A stretch of DNA of 21,896 bases from CAYNND01 sp964528735 (GTDB lineage Bacteria > Patescibacteriota > Minisyncoccia > Phycocordibacterales > UBA2100): positions 1 to 21,896 of the forward strand of contig CAZGUV010000014.1 in the NCBI GenBank assembly GCA_964528735.1, written 5' to 3'. The position numbers and the translations under genes are program-made. Below the pieces are notes generated by a model. The model had not been told where the DNA came from. It made no database searches and worked only from the letters and a program-made list of their open reading frames with translations. This document shows positions 1 to 6,365 of the stretch, piece by piece; the stretch's first letter is position 1; each line of letters begins with the position of its first letter.

Positions 1-1092
1 ATGAAAATGATACAAGAGTTGTACCGAAAGATTGCTCATGAAGTCTTTGGGCGTTCGATCTTTTCAATCAAAGGATTTGAGGTTGACTTGGGCAAGGAGT
101 GGGAGACATATCATTTCTGCGACATACTTAAAAAGACATTCGACATTGACCCACTTGATGAGCATCTGAGCATAGATGTACTTGCGCAAAAGCTGACTGA
201 AGTTGGTGTAGAATTTAAGCGAAACGAGCTCAATCGTGCTCGAGGTGTTGATTTACTCTGGAAGTCAATCCGAAAAACCCTCAGCGGTCCTGGTTTTCTC
301 ATTGGCGTGCCGGTGTATCTCGAGCCACTTGCTAAGCGTTCACCTGAAGATCCTCGAGTTGTTGAACGCTTCCAGGTTATTCTTGCGGGAAGTGAAAACG
401 GAAAAGGGTTTAGTGAACTCAATGACCCTGTCGACCAGCGTGCACGATTTGAGGAGCAACAATCTATGCGTGATGCCGGCGATGAGGAGGCGCAAATGGC
501 TGATTGGGAGTATGTAGAGGCTATGGAGTATGGTATGCCTCCAACATTTGGCTTCGGTGTGTCTGAGCGGTTGTTTAGTTTTCTTCTTGATGTGCCAATT
601 CGTGAGGCGCAGCTCTTTCCACTCATGCGACCTAAGCACGAAATGCTTTCAAAGAAGGAAGCTGAGGCACAGTACCGTTCAAAGCGGTTTATAGTGATTG
701 CTGACCCATCACAAGGGTACGGAGTTGCAGCAAATGCAATCGGCCAACTCGGCATTTCAATCGGCGGGCTTCTCAAGACAAAATTGTTTGATCAAACTGT
801 TTTCTTAGATAAGGATGGTAACAAGCATTACGCAGATGGACTTTACCCAATGACCAATCTTGCGGGTACTCAAGCAGATATGGTGAGTTTTGTACTGAAA
901 TGCCATAGCGCAGGAATTCAAGTGCATGATTTCTCACAAATAATGAAGACTGCTCATTCGGATATTGAAATGGAAAAGGGCTACAAGGCAAAGAAGACAG
1001 ATGAGGTGCCGTATATTGCAGTTGGTGCGCTTGTGCCAGCAGATTTTGAAAAAGACTTTCTCAGCAAACTCTCTCTCTTTGGGAAGGAGTAA
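1..1092 (+). CDS. lysS: Lysyl-tRNA synthetase (class II) C-terminal part fused to a DUF2000 domain, 5' truncated
   Basis: LysRS charges tRNA-Lys with lysine in the cytoplasm. The visible 363 residues lack the anticodon-binding OB domain and motifs 1 and 2, so the gene starts before the window and the ATG at base 1 is only an internal Met. LysRS hallmarks seen are EPLAKRSPEDPRVVERF (about 108-124), FSELNDPVDQRARFEEQ (137-153) and a motif 3 region GFGVSERLFSFL (184-195) followed by LFPLMRPK (205-212). From about residue 227 to the end there is a second domain matching the DUF2000 family: KRFIVIADPSQGYGVAANAI, then a DKDGNKH stretch and a GIQVHDFSQIM segment. As I recall, DUF2000 has a peptidyl-tRNA hydrolase II-like fold. 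The LysRS call is firm and the DUF2000 call is likely. The role of the appended domain is unknown. Motif 3 has SER where most LysRS have GID/GIE, but the Arg is kept. Confidence 0.9.
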   Translation: MKMIQELYRKIAHEVFGRSIFSIKGFEVDLGKEWETYHFCDILKKTFDIDPLDEHLSIDVLAQKLTEVGVEFKRNELNRARGVDLLWKSIRKTLSGPGFLIGVPVYLEPLAKRSPEDPRVVERFQVILAGSENGKGFSELNDPVDQRARFEEQQSMRDAGDEEAQMADWEYVEAMEYGMPPTFGFGVSERLFSFLLDVPIREAQLFPLMRPKHEMLSKKEAEAQYRSKRFIVIADPSQGYGVAANAIGQLGISIGGLLKTKLFDQTVFLDKDGNKHYADGLYPMTNLAGTQADMVSFVLKCHSAGIQVHDFSQIMKTAHSDIEMEKGYKAKKTDEVPYIAVGALVPADFEKDFLSKLSLFGKE

Positions 1093-1117
1093 TTTTTTGC
1101 ATTTTGCTTCACTCCAC

Positions 1118-1123
1118 TATAGT
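1118..1123 (+). promoter_or_regulatory. Candidate -10 box for the small RNA upstream of mraZ
   Basis: TATAGT (5 of 6 matches to TATAAT) lies 26 bases after the lysS stop and a few bases before the first strong stem of the structured element. A poor -35 candidate, TTGCAT at 1097-1102, sits 15 bases upstream. Transcription would begin near 1130. The call rests mainly on position. Confidence 0.4.
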
Positions 1124-1129
1124 CTTGTG

Positions 1130-1272
1130 ACTCAACCCTCGCGTCAGTCTTAGAGGTATGGTGGACCACCGTATCTCTGATACCGTCAGCGACGAGGGAA
1201 AGCCCCATGGCCGCAGGATTGCGCCCGTAAGGCAACTCTAGGGCGTTTTTCCACCGCGAAACGCCCTTTTCT
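1130..1272 (+). ncRNA. Candidate structured small RNA or leader of unknown family
   Basis: This 360-base non-coding stretch between lysS and mraZ holds a compact set of inverted repeats. CCCTCG (1136-1141) can pair with CGAGGG (1193-1198) and encloses a 12-bp hairpin (1152-1163 with 1167-1178, loop GAC, two G-U pairs). A second hairpin is formed by 1209-1215 with 1220-1226 (loop GGAT, one C-C mismatch). The series ends in a Rho-independent terminator at 1241-1272. A -10-like box precedes it. I do not recognise SRP RNA, tmRNA, RNase P, 6S or a known riboswitch core. Alternatively it could be a 3' structure of the lysS transcript. The rest of the gap (1273-1332) shows nothing clear. Confidence 0.45.
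1241..1272 (+). terminator. Rho-independent terminator before the mraZ promoter
   Basis: GGGCGTTT (1241-1248) and AAACGCCC (1259-1266) form a perfect 8-bp stem with a 10-base loop, followed by TTTTCT. It ends transcription coming from lysS and/or the candidate small RNA, and insulates the mraZ promoter downstream. Confidence 0.8.
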
Positions 1273-1332
1273 ATACATACCCACAAGCTTTCGCGCATGG
1301 GCATTTTCATAATCCTTATCCCCAGTTTCACA

Positions 1333-1406
1333 GTGGGTGAGTTTGTACAGGTGTGGGTTGAAGTGGTATAAATGTGGTACACAGTGGAACAAAGTGGAAT
1401 GAAGGG
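1333..1406 (+). promoter_or_regulatory. MraZ operator array overlapping the mraZ promoter
   Basis: GTGG-core pentamers begin at 1333, 1353, 1363, 1374, 1384 and 1394 (GTGGG, GTGGG, GTGGT, GTGGT, GTGGA, GTGGA), with a degenerate GGG at 1404. Spacing is 10 or 11 bases, one helical turn, with one unit missing near 1343. MraZ of other bacteria binds short direct repeats of TGGGN or AAAGTGG type at this period upstream of its own gene, so this is the expected autoregulatory site. A promoter is embedded in it: extended -10 TGG-TATAAA (1364-1372), with weak -35 TTGTAC (1343-1348) 18 bases upstream. Bound MraZ would cover the -10 and the start site. Confidence 0.85.
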
Positions 1407-1453
1407 ATTTTATCTGACATTCCTTCACAAAACAGCGTTTCAAGGTGACGTTT

Positions 1454-1888
1454 ATGTTTATCGGAGAATTCACACACACGATCGATGACAAGAAGCGTCT
1501 CGCGATGCCAAAAAAAATCGTGAGCGAGCTTGGCAAACGCGTGGTGATGACGCGAGGTCTTGACGGTGCATTGTTTGTCTACCCAACAAAGACGTGGGGG
1601 ATAATCGCAAAACGTCTTCAAGAACTCTCATTCACCAGTGCGGATTCTCGAGGATTCAACCGCTTCATGCTATCCGGCGCATCTGAGGTGGACGTGGATT
1701 CATCTGGACGCGTACTTATTCCTGAATATTTAAAAGAATTTGCAGGACTTAAGTCAAAAGTAGTTATCGCTGGAGTTTCAGATCGTGTTGAACTCTGGGA
1801 CGAAGAAAAATGGACCAGCTACAAAGCTACCATTGAACGAGATGCTGACAAACTTGCTGAAAAGCTCGCACAAGTTGGAGTTCTCTAG
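1454..1888 (+). CDS. mraZ: Transcriptional regulator MraZ
   Basis: MraZ is the DNA-binding autoregulator that heads division and cell-wall clusters and forms ring-shaped oligomers with an AbrB-like double fold. The protein (144 aa from ATG 1454) carries both family DxxxR repeats: IDDKKRLAMP near the N-terminus and VDSSGRVLIP around residues 80-90. The opening MFIGEFTHTID is typical. I chose ATG 1454 over an in-frame GTG at 1445 because AAGGTG (1442-1447) is a good Shine-Dalgarno six bases before it and because MraZ normally starts with MF-GE. The gene lies directly behind its presumed operator array and is followed by rsmH, the standard order. This is one of the few genes here with a convincing ribosome-binding site. 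Confidence 0.96.
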   Translation: MFIGEFTHTIDDKKRLAMPKKIVSELGKRVVMTRGLDGALFVYPTKTWGIIAKRLQELSFTSADSRGFNRFMLSGASEVDVDSSGRVLIPEYLKEFAGLKSKVVIAGVSDRVELWDEEKWTSYKATIERDADKLAEKLAQVGVL

Positions 1889-1983
1889 TATGTTCTTTGC
1901 GAAATTAAGTCGCTCCGTATGTTTCCAAGCGGCTGGGGGATTCCCAAATACACTCGACCTTTGGGGTTTCTAAAATCATTTCT
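1889..1983 (+). other. mraZ-rsmH intergenic segment with two inverted repeats
   Basis: The 95-base gap holds AGTCGCT (1908-1914) pairing with AGCGGCT (1928-1934), and CCCAAA (1943-1948) pairing with TTTGGG (1960-1965), the second followed by GTTTCT. These could be a weak attenuator. TAAAAT at 1971-1976, seven bases before the rsmH ATG, could be a -10 box. No Shine-Dalgarno is visible for rsmH. All of this is suggestive only. Confidence 0.3.
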
Positions 1984-2940
1984 ATGAACGTCATGCGCAC
2001 ACAGACACATAGCACATCCCCTAGCGACTTGGGAACACAACGTGACTTTAGTCACCGACATGTTCCAGTTCTTTTACACGAAGTTATAGATGGATTACAC
2101 ATCAAGAAGGATGATGTTGTCATTGATGGTACCCTTGGAATGGGTGGCCATGCGCGAGAGATACTTACTCTCCTCGATAAGAGAGGGGTGTTTATCGGTA
2201 TCGATCAAGATGGTGATGTACTTGCTCAGACAGAGTCAGAACTACGCACGCGAGCTCAGGCAAAAATCATTGCAGAACGGCTTTCGTTTGAGCATATACC
2301 AAGTGTGCTCATAAAGCACCATCTTTCGTCGGAAGATAAAGTACTACTCGATTTGGGGTGGGGTAGCCACACGCTTGAGTCAAAACGCGGTTTCTCATTT
2401 ATGAAAGATGAGCCGTTGGTAATGACGTATGCAAGTACTGTGACGGAAGAAACTCTTACCGCATACGATATCGTGAATACGTGGAGCAAAGATTCGCTCG
2501 AGTCTATCATTCGAGGTTGGGGAGAAGAACGACATGCACGAAGAATCTCAGAAGCAATCGTTGCAGAGCGTGAAAAATCACCAATCAAGACAACACAGGC
2601 TCTCGCGTCACTCATCGAACGAGTCGTAAAGAGACATGGCAAAACACATCCAGCGACACAGACATTTCAAGCACTCCGCATCGCAGTGAATGATGAGCTT
2701 GGTGCGCTTGAGCGTACTCTTGATGCAGTAACACAACTTCTCTCCGTAGGAGGCAGATTGGCCATCATAACATTCCATAGCATCGAAGACCGTCTTGTGA
2801 AGCAATACTTTAAGAGAATCGGCGATGGTGTTCATTTCGAACTCATTACGAAGAAGGCAATACAACCTTCTCGTGAAGAGCTCAAAGTGAATCCACGCTC
2901 ACGAAGTGCGAAATTACGAATCATAAGCAAAATACAATGA
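1984..2940 (+). CDS. rsmH: 16S rRNA (cytosine-1402-N4)-methyltransferase RsmH (MraW)
   Basis: RsmH methylates N4 of C1402 in the decoding centre of 16S rRNA using S-adenosylmethionine. The 318-residue length is normal. Visible family features are HVPVLLHEVIDGL (about 26-38), the SAM loop DGTLGMGGHARE, RGFSFMKD, GWGEERHARRISEAIVAER, FQALRIAVNDELGALE and the C-terminal TFHSIEDRLVKQYFK. Two normally conserved segments differ: the usual DLGVSS is DLGWGS, and the usual DGPLDMRM is DEPLVMTY, losing an acidic residue. The remaining landmarks are intact, so it is probably functional. It follows mraZ in the usual order, and its stop overlaps the next start (ATGA at 2937-2940), which indicates translational coupling. 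ATG 1993 is an alternative start. Confidence 0.95.
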   Translation: MNVMRTQTHSTSPSDLGTQRDFSHRHVPVLLHEVIDGLHIKKDDVVIDGTLGMGGHAREILTLLDKRGVFIGIDQDGDVLAQTESELRTRAQAKIIAERLSFEHIPSVLIKHHLSSEDKVLLDLGWGSHTLESKRGFSFMKDEPLVMTYASTVTEETLTAYDIVNTWSKDSLESIIRGWGEERHARRISEAIVAEREKSPIKTTQALASLIERVVKRHGKTHPATQTFQALRIAVNDELGALERTLDAVTQLLSVGGRLAIITFHSIEDRLVKQYFKRIGDGVHFELITKKAIQPSREELKVNPRSRSAKLRIISKIQ

Positions 2941-3263
2941 AAACTGCAACGAACATCATTCAAAGAAAGTACATTGAGTCTGCACAATATATACTTGCCA
3001 CACTGATTTGTATTGCGCTTTTTGCGTACGCGTATCTACTTTGCTCATCTGTCGCATTTGCAGTGTCTCAGAAGGATTTAGCGCATAAAACAGCAATTCT
3101 CACTGAATCACTCGCACAACTTGAGTCACAGTACCTCACAGAAACACATAGCTTTTCGCGAGAGATGGCACTTGAAAAGGGGCTTTTCACCATCGACTCA
3201 AAAATATTTGTAAGTGCGTCACCAGCCTTTAGTAGCGCAACTCCTTCACGAGTGTCAAACTAA
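2937..3263 (+). CDS. FtsL-like bitopic division protein
   Basis: A 108-residue protein overlaps the rsmH stop by four bases and ends four bases before the ftsI start, exactly where ftsL lies in dcw clusters. It has a short cytoplasmic tail, one strong transmembrane helix (about residues 16-42, with hydrophobic runs such as YILATLICIALFAYAYLL), then a heptad-like, Leu/Gln/Glu-rich stretch (about 44-75) suggesting a coiled coil. FtsL has this topology and forms a complex with FtsB, FtsQ and FtsI at the septum. FtsL sequences diverge strongly, so the call depends on topology and position. The Ser/Ala-rich C-terminus (FVSASPAFSSATPSRVS) looks disordered. Confidence 0.7.
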   Translation: MKTATNIIQRKYIESAQYILATLICIALFAYAYLLCSSVAFAVSQKDLAHKTAILTESLAQLESQYLTETHSFSREMALEKGLFTIDSKIFVSASPAFSSATPSRVSN

Positions 3264-3267
3264 GCAC

Positions 3268-4986
3268 ATGCGAGATAGAGATCAAAAGGTCAGAGCATAC
3301 ATAGTGCTTGGTATCATTTCGCTTTTTGCATCTCTTATTGTATTTCGCCTGTATCAACTTCAGGTGCTTCATTTTTCATATTGGGAAAGAAAGGCAACTC
3401 ACCAGTACGTCGAAGGTAGCGCAACGGTCTTCGACCGAGGTACTATATTCTTTACTGACAAGGCAGGTAATCATGTAGCAGCTGCAACGCTCGGCAGAGG
3501 GTTTACTCTTGCACTCGTGCCGTCACAGCTGACAAAATCACCTGAAGACATCTATAGCAGTCTTGCAGAATTCATTGAGCTCGACAGGGCAGATGTCATT
3601 AAAAAGGCAGGGATGCGCGATGACCCGTATGAAGTACTCAAGACGCATGTCCCTGAAGATGTTGGCAAGAGTATAAAGGCTTTGCACATGCAAGGTGTAT
3701 TGCTCGTACCTGAACAGTGGAGGTATTACCCGGGTAAGGAACGTGCGTCACAGACTGTCGGCTTTGTCGGCATGGTTCATGACCAGCTTCGTGGTACGTA
3801 CGGACTTGAGCGCCATTTTGAAGACGTACTCAAGCGAGATGACAGTGCACAGTCGAAAAACTTCTTCTCTTCGGTCTTTGGTGATCTGCAAGATACTATG
3901 CTGACCAACAGTAAACGCTCTGGTGATGTGATAACAACCATCGAACCGCAAGTGCAGGCATTTCTTGAGCGGACACTTCTTGAGGCGCAGGCAGAATGGA
4001 AATCAAAGAAAGTGCATGGGATTGTGATGGATCCATCAACTGGAGAGATTGTCGCAATGGGGAGTGTGCCTACATTTGACCCAAACTCGTATAGTAGTAC
4101 TACTGATCAGTCGCTCTTTTCAAATCCGCTGGTGGAGCACATATATGAAATGGGTTCTATTATTAAAATACTTACATTTGCCGCAGGTATCGATGCTGGG
4201 GTCATATCGGAGCAAACCACGTACTATGACAGTGGCTCACTGACACTCGATGGGTATACAATCTATAACTTTGACAAAAAAGCGCGTAACACTGTCTCGG
4301 TGAAGGAAGTGTTGAGGCAGTCACTTAACGTCGGTGCCGCGTATATTGCAAAACAGCTTGGACCAGGGCAGATGCGTGAATACTTCAGGGAGAAATATAA
4401 ATTGCACGAAGAAACAGGTATAGATTTGCCCGGAGAAGTTGCTGGAAAAACAAGAAATCTTGAAAGTAAAAAAGCGATTGAGTATGCCACCGCATCATTC
4501 GGTCAAGGTATAGCACTATCACCGATTGCTTCGCTCAGAGCTCTCTCGGCGGTAGCAAATGGTGGCTACCTTGTGCAGCCGCATGTCGTACATTCTATCG
4601 CGTATCGTGTTGGCGGTGAGTCGGTGTTTGACTACTCAGATGAGCGCGTGCGAATTCTGGACGCTCAGACATCGGAAATAACATCTCGTGTGCTTGCTTC
4701 GATTGTCGATGAAAAACTTGGCAATGGTAAATATAAAATCCCAAATTATACCGTCGCAGCAAAGACTGGTACTGCTCAGATACCGAAACCGGGAGGGGGT
4801 TACTACGATGACAGATACCTCCATAGTTTTATAGGGTATGTGCCTGCGTATGACCCTAAGTACATCATTCTCCTCATGAATATTGAGCCACAAGGGGCAA
4901 AATACGCCTCTGAGACCCTCTCTGACCCATTTATGGACATTGTTCACTTCCTCATTAACTACTACAACATTAAACCAGACCGCTGA
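3268..4986 (+). CDS. ftsI: Peptidoglycan transpeptidase FtsI (class B PBP3)
   Basis: FtsI cross-links septal peptidoglycan outside the membrane with FtsW. The protein (572 aa from ATG 3268) has an N-terminal signal anchor (IVLGIISLFASLIVF, about 11-25), a PBP dimerisation domain with FDRGTIFFTD and a transpeptidase domain. Catalytic motifs are complete: SIIK (Ser297-Lys300) within YEMGSIIKIL, SLN (352-354) and KTG (499-501) in AAKTGTAQI. EMGS replaces the more common EPGS, and SLN replaces SSN. I prefer ATG 3268, four bases after the ftsL-like stop, to a GTG at 3214 that would overlap that gene by 50 bases. FtsI, not MrdA, is indicated by its place between ftsL and murF. Confidence 0.94.
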   Translation: MRDRDQKVRAYIVLGIISLFASLIVFRLYQLQVLHFSYWERKATHQYVEGSATVFDRGTIFFTDKAGNHVAAATLGRGFTLALVPSQLTKSPEDIYSSLAEFIELDRADVIKKAGMRDDPYEVLKTHVPEDVGKSIKALHMQGVLLVPEQWRYYPGKERASQTVGFVGMVHDQLRGTYGLERHFEDVLKRDDSAQSKNFFSSVFGDLQDTMLTNSKRSGDVITTIEPQVQAFLERTLLEAQAEWKSKKVHGIVMDPSTGEIVAMGSVPTFDPNSYSSTTDQSLFSNPLVEHIYEMGSIIKILTFAAGIDAGVISEQTTYYDSGSLTLDGYTIYNFDKKARNTVSVKEVLRQSLNVGAAYIAKQLGPGQMREYFREKYKLHEETGIDLPGEVAGKTRNLESKKAIEYATASFGQGIALSPIASLRALSAVANGGYLVQPHVVHSIAYRVGGESVFDYSDERVRILDAQTSEITSRVLASIVDEKLGNGKYKIPNYTVAAKTGTAQIPKPGGGYYDDRYLHSFIGYVPAYDPKYIILLMNIEPQGAKYASETLSDPFMDIVHFLINYYNIKPDR

Positions 4987-5039
4987 TTACTTGAATAGTA
5001 TTGCGCCGGATTAAAATCAGTATACTTAATGCCTACAGT

Positions 5040-6338
5040 ATGAAAGCCTTCCTGAAATCAGTCATTGTATTTTTGCTCACACAAGAAGCGAAGATTGTTC
5101 TTAAAAGATTTAAGCCAAAGATAGCTGCGGTAACGGGCTCAGTGGGGAAGACTTCAACAAAAGACGCACTGTACAGTGTGCTTTCGGGGACATATCGAAC
5201 AAGAAAGAGTGATAAAAGTTTCAACTCAGAGATCGGAGTTCCCCTTACAGTGCTTGGTATTAAAAATCCTTGGAATAATCCAATCGCTTGGGTGCGTGCA
5301 CTCTATGAAGGTCTTTCCATTGCACTATTTTCAAAGGAGTACCCTGAATGGCTCGTGCTTGAAGTAGGTGCTGACCATCCTGGTGATATAGGGAATGTGG
5401 TGCGTTGGATCAAGCCAGATGTTGCCGTGCTTACCGCTGTCCCAAACGTCCCTGTGCACGTAGAATTTTTCCCGTCCACGGATGCAGTGCTTGAAGAAAA
5501 GAGAAAGCTCATCGATGGGGTAAAAGCCGGGGGGGTTGTCATTGTTGATGGAGATTCTGCTAAGACCGCGGGCATTGCAGATACGCTGGGCGGGACAGCC
5601 TATACGTATGGATTTACCGATGGACTCTCTGTGCAGGTCAAAGAAGCAGCAGTGCTCTATGGAAAAGGCGAACTTCCTTACGGTATGGAGTACACCATGA
5701 GTCTCAATGATGAAATCTATAATACAAAAATTGAAGGAATGATAGGTGCTCATCTCGCCTTGCCTGTTGCAGCTGCGATTGCGCTTGCTGATTCGGTTGG
5801 TATACAAAAAAAGCTCGCCGAAGAACGGCTCTCAACTCATGAGACACCGCAGGGTAGAATGAAGCTATTGCTGGGCTCATCAGAGACGATCATAATCGAC
5901 GATACATACAATGCATCACCGTATGCCACACAAGCAGCACTCTATGCACTCAGAGACTTGGAAGTGCGAGGTAAGCGTATCGCAATCCTTGGGGATATGA
6001 GTGAATTGGGAAAACATGCAGGTGAGGCGCATACAGAAATTGGAGAAATTGCCTCGAAAATCGTCCATAGTCTTATTACAGTGGGTGCACGCGCGCGTGG
6101 GATAGCTGATTCAGCACGAAATGCTGGACTGAGCGAACATCAGGTACATGATTTTAATCAGGGAGACTGGGACGCAGTGGTTTCTCATGTGCGCTCAATC
6201 ATTGAGCCTGGAGATGTGATTTTAGTGAAAGGTTCTCAGTCGACGCGTCTTGAACGAGTTGTTGCACGGATTCTGAAAGATGAATCTGAGAGCGTAAAAT
6301 TGGTAAGGCAGGACGATGAGTGGAAAAAGCGCAAGTAA
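5040..6338 (+). CDS. murF: Short MurF-type Mur ligase (UDP-MurNAc-tripeptide:D-Ala-D-Ala ligase)
   Basis: MurF adds D-Ala-D-Ala to UDP-MurNAc-tripeptide with ATP. The P-loop VTGSVGKTSTK sits at about residues 31-41, followed by NSEIGVPLTVLGI, the central Mur ligase landmark LEVGADHPGDI, and the C-terminal-domain motifs IIIDDTYNASPYAT and LGDMSELG. The sequence NSEIGVPLT and the position after ftsI favour MurF over MurC, MurD or MurE. Canonical MurF has roughly 80-100 residues before the P-loop that bind the uridine nucleotide. Here only about 30 precede it, so domain 1 is missing (432 aa total). ATG 5040 is taken as the start; a TTG at 5001 would add 13 residues and still not supply the domain. 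A TATACT at 5021-5026 may be a -10 box for this gene. Confidence 0.85.
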   Translation: MKAFLKSVIVFLLTQEAKIVLKRFKPKIAAVTGSVGKTSTKDALYSVLSGTYRTRKSDKSFNSEIGVPLTVLGIKNPWNNPIAWVRALYEGLSIALFSKEYPEWLVLEVGADHPGDIGNVVRWIKPDVAVLTAVPNVPVHVEFFPSTDAVLEEKRKLIDGVKAGGVVIVDGDSAKTAGIADTLGGTAYTYGFTDGLSVQVKEAAVLYGKGELPYGMEYTMSLNDEIYNTKIEGMIGAHLALPVAAAIALADSVGIQKKLAEERLSTHETPQGRMKLLLGSSETIIIDDTYNASPYATQAALYALRDLEVRGKRIAILGDMSELGKHAGEAHTEIGEIASKIVHSLITVGARARGIADSARNAGLSEHQVHDFNQGDWDAVVSHVRSIIEPGDVILVKGSQSTRLERVVARILKDESESVKLVRQDDEWKKRK

Positions 6339-6350
6339 TAGTGCCATATC

Positions 6351-6359
6351 TGATACACT
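6351..6359 (+). promoter_or_regulatory. Extended -10 promoter of the FAD monooxygenase gene
   Basis: TGA-TACACT (TGN motif plus a 4 of 6 -10 box at 6354-6359) lies exactly six bases before the ATG at 6366, so the transcript would start at or next to the start codon. The same spacing recurs before other genes in this window. No clear -35 is seen. Confidence 0.4.
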
Positions 6360-6365
6360 ACATTC

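Noticed and set aside
111..776. Long minus-strand open frame of 221 codons opposite lysS
   Set aside because: It is a mirror of the strongly conserved LysRS/DUF2000 frame, with Ser/Arg-rich low-complexity content and no family features.
1130..1272. RNase P RNA, tmRNA, SRP RNA or a known riboswitch
   Set aside because: The element is too short for RNase P or tmRNA. The SRP core GGTCAGG...GGAAG..AGCAGCC pattern is absent, and no known riboswitch core was recognised. The GAGGGAAAGCCCC stretch only superficially resembles RNase P.
1333..1406. CRISPR-like or tandem-repeat array
   Set aside because: The units are five-base cores at helical spacing without conserved longer repeats. They sit at the mraZ promoter and fit MraZ operators.
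981..1621. Minus-strand open frames across the lysS end, the small-RNA region and the mraZ start
   Set aside because: They cross the terminator and the MraZ boxes, have no recognisable domain and no ribosome-binding site.
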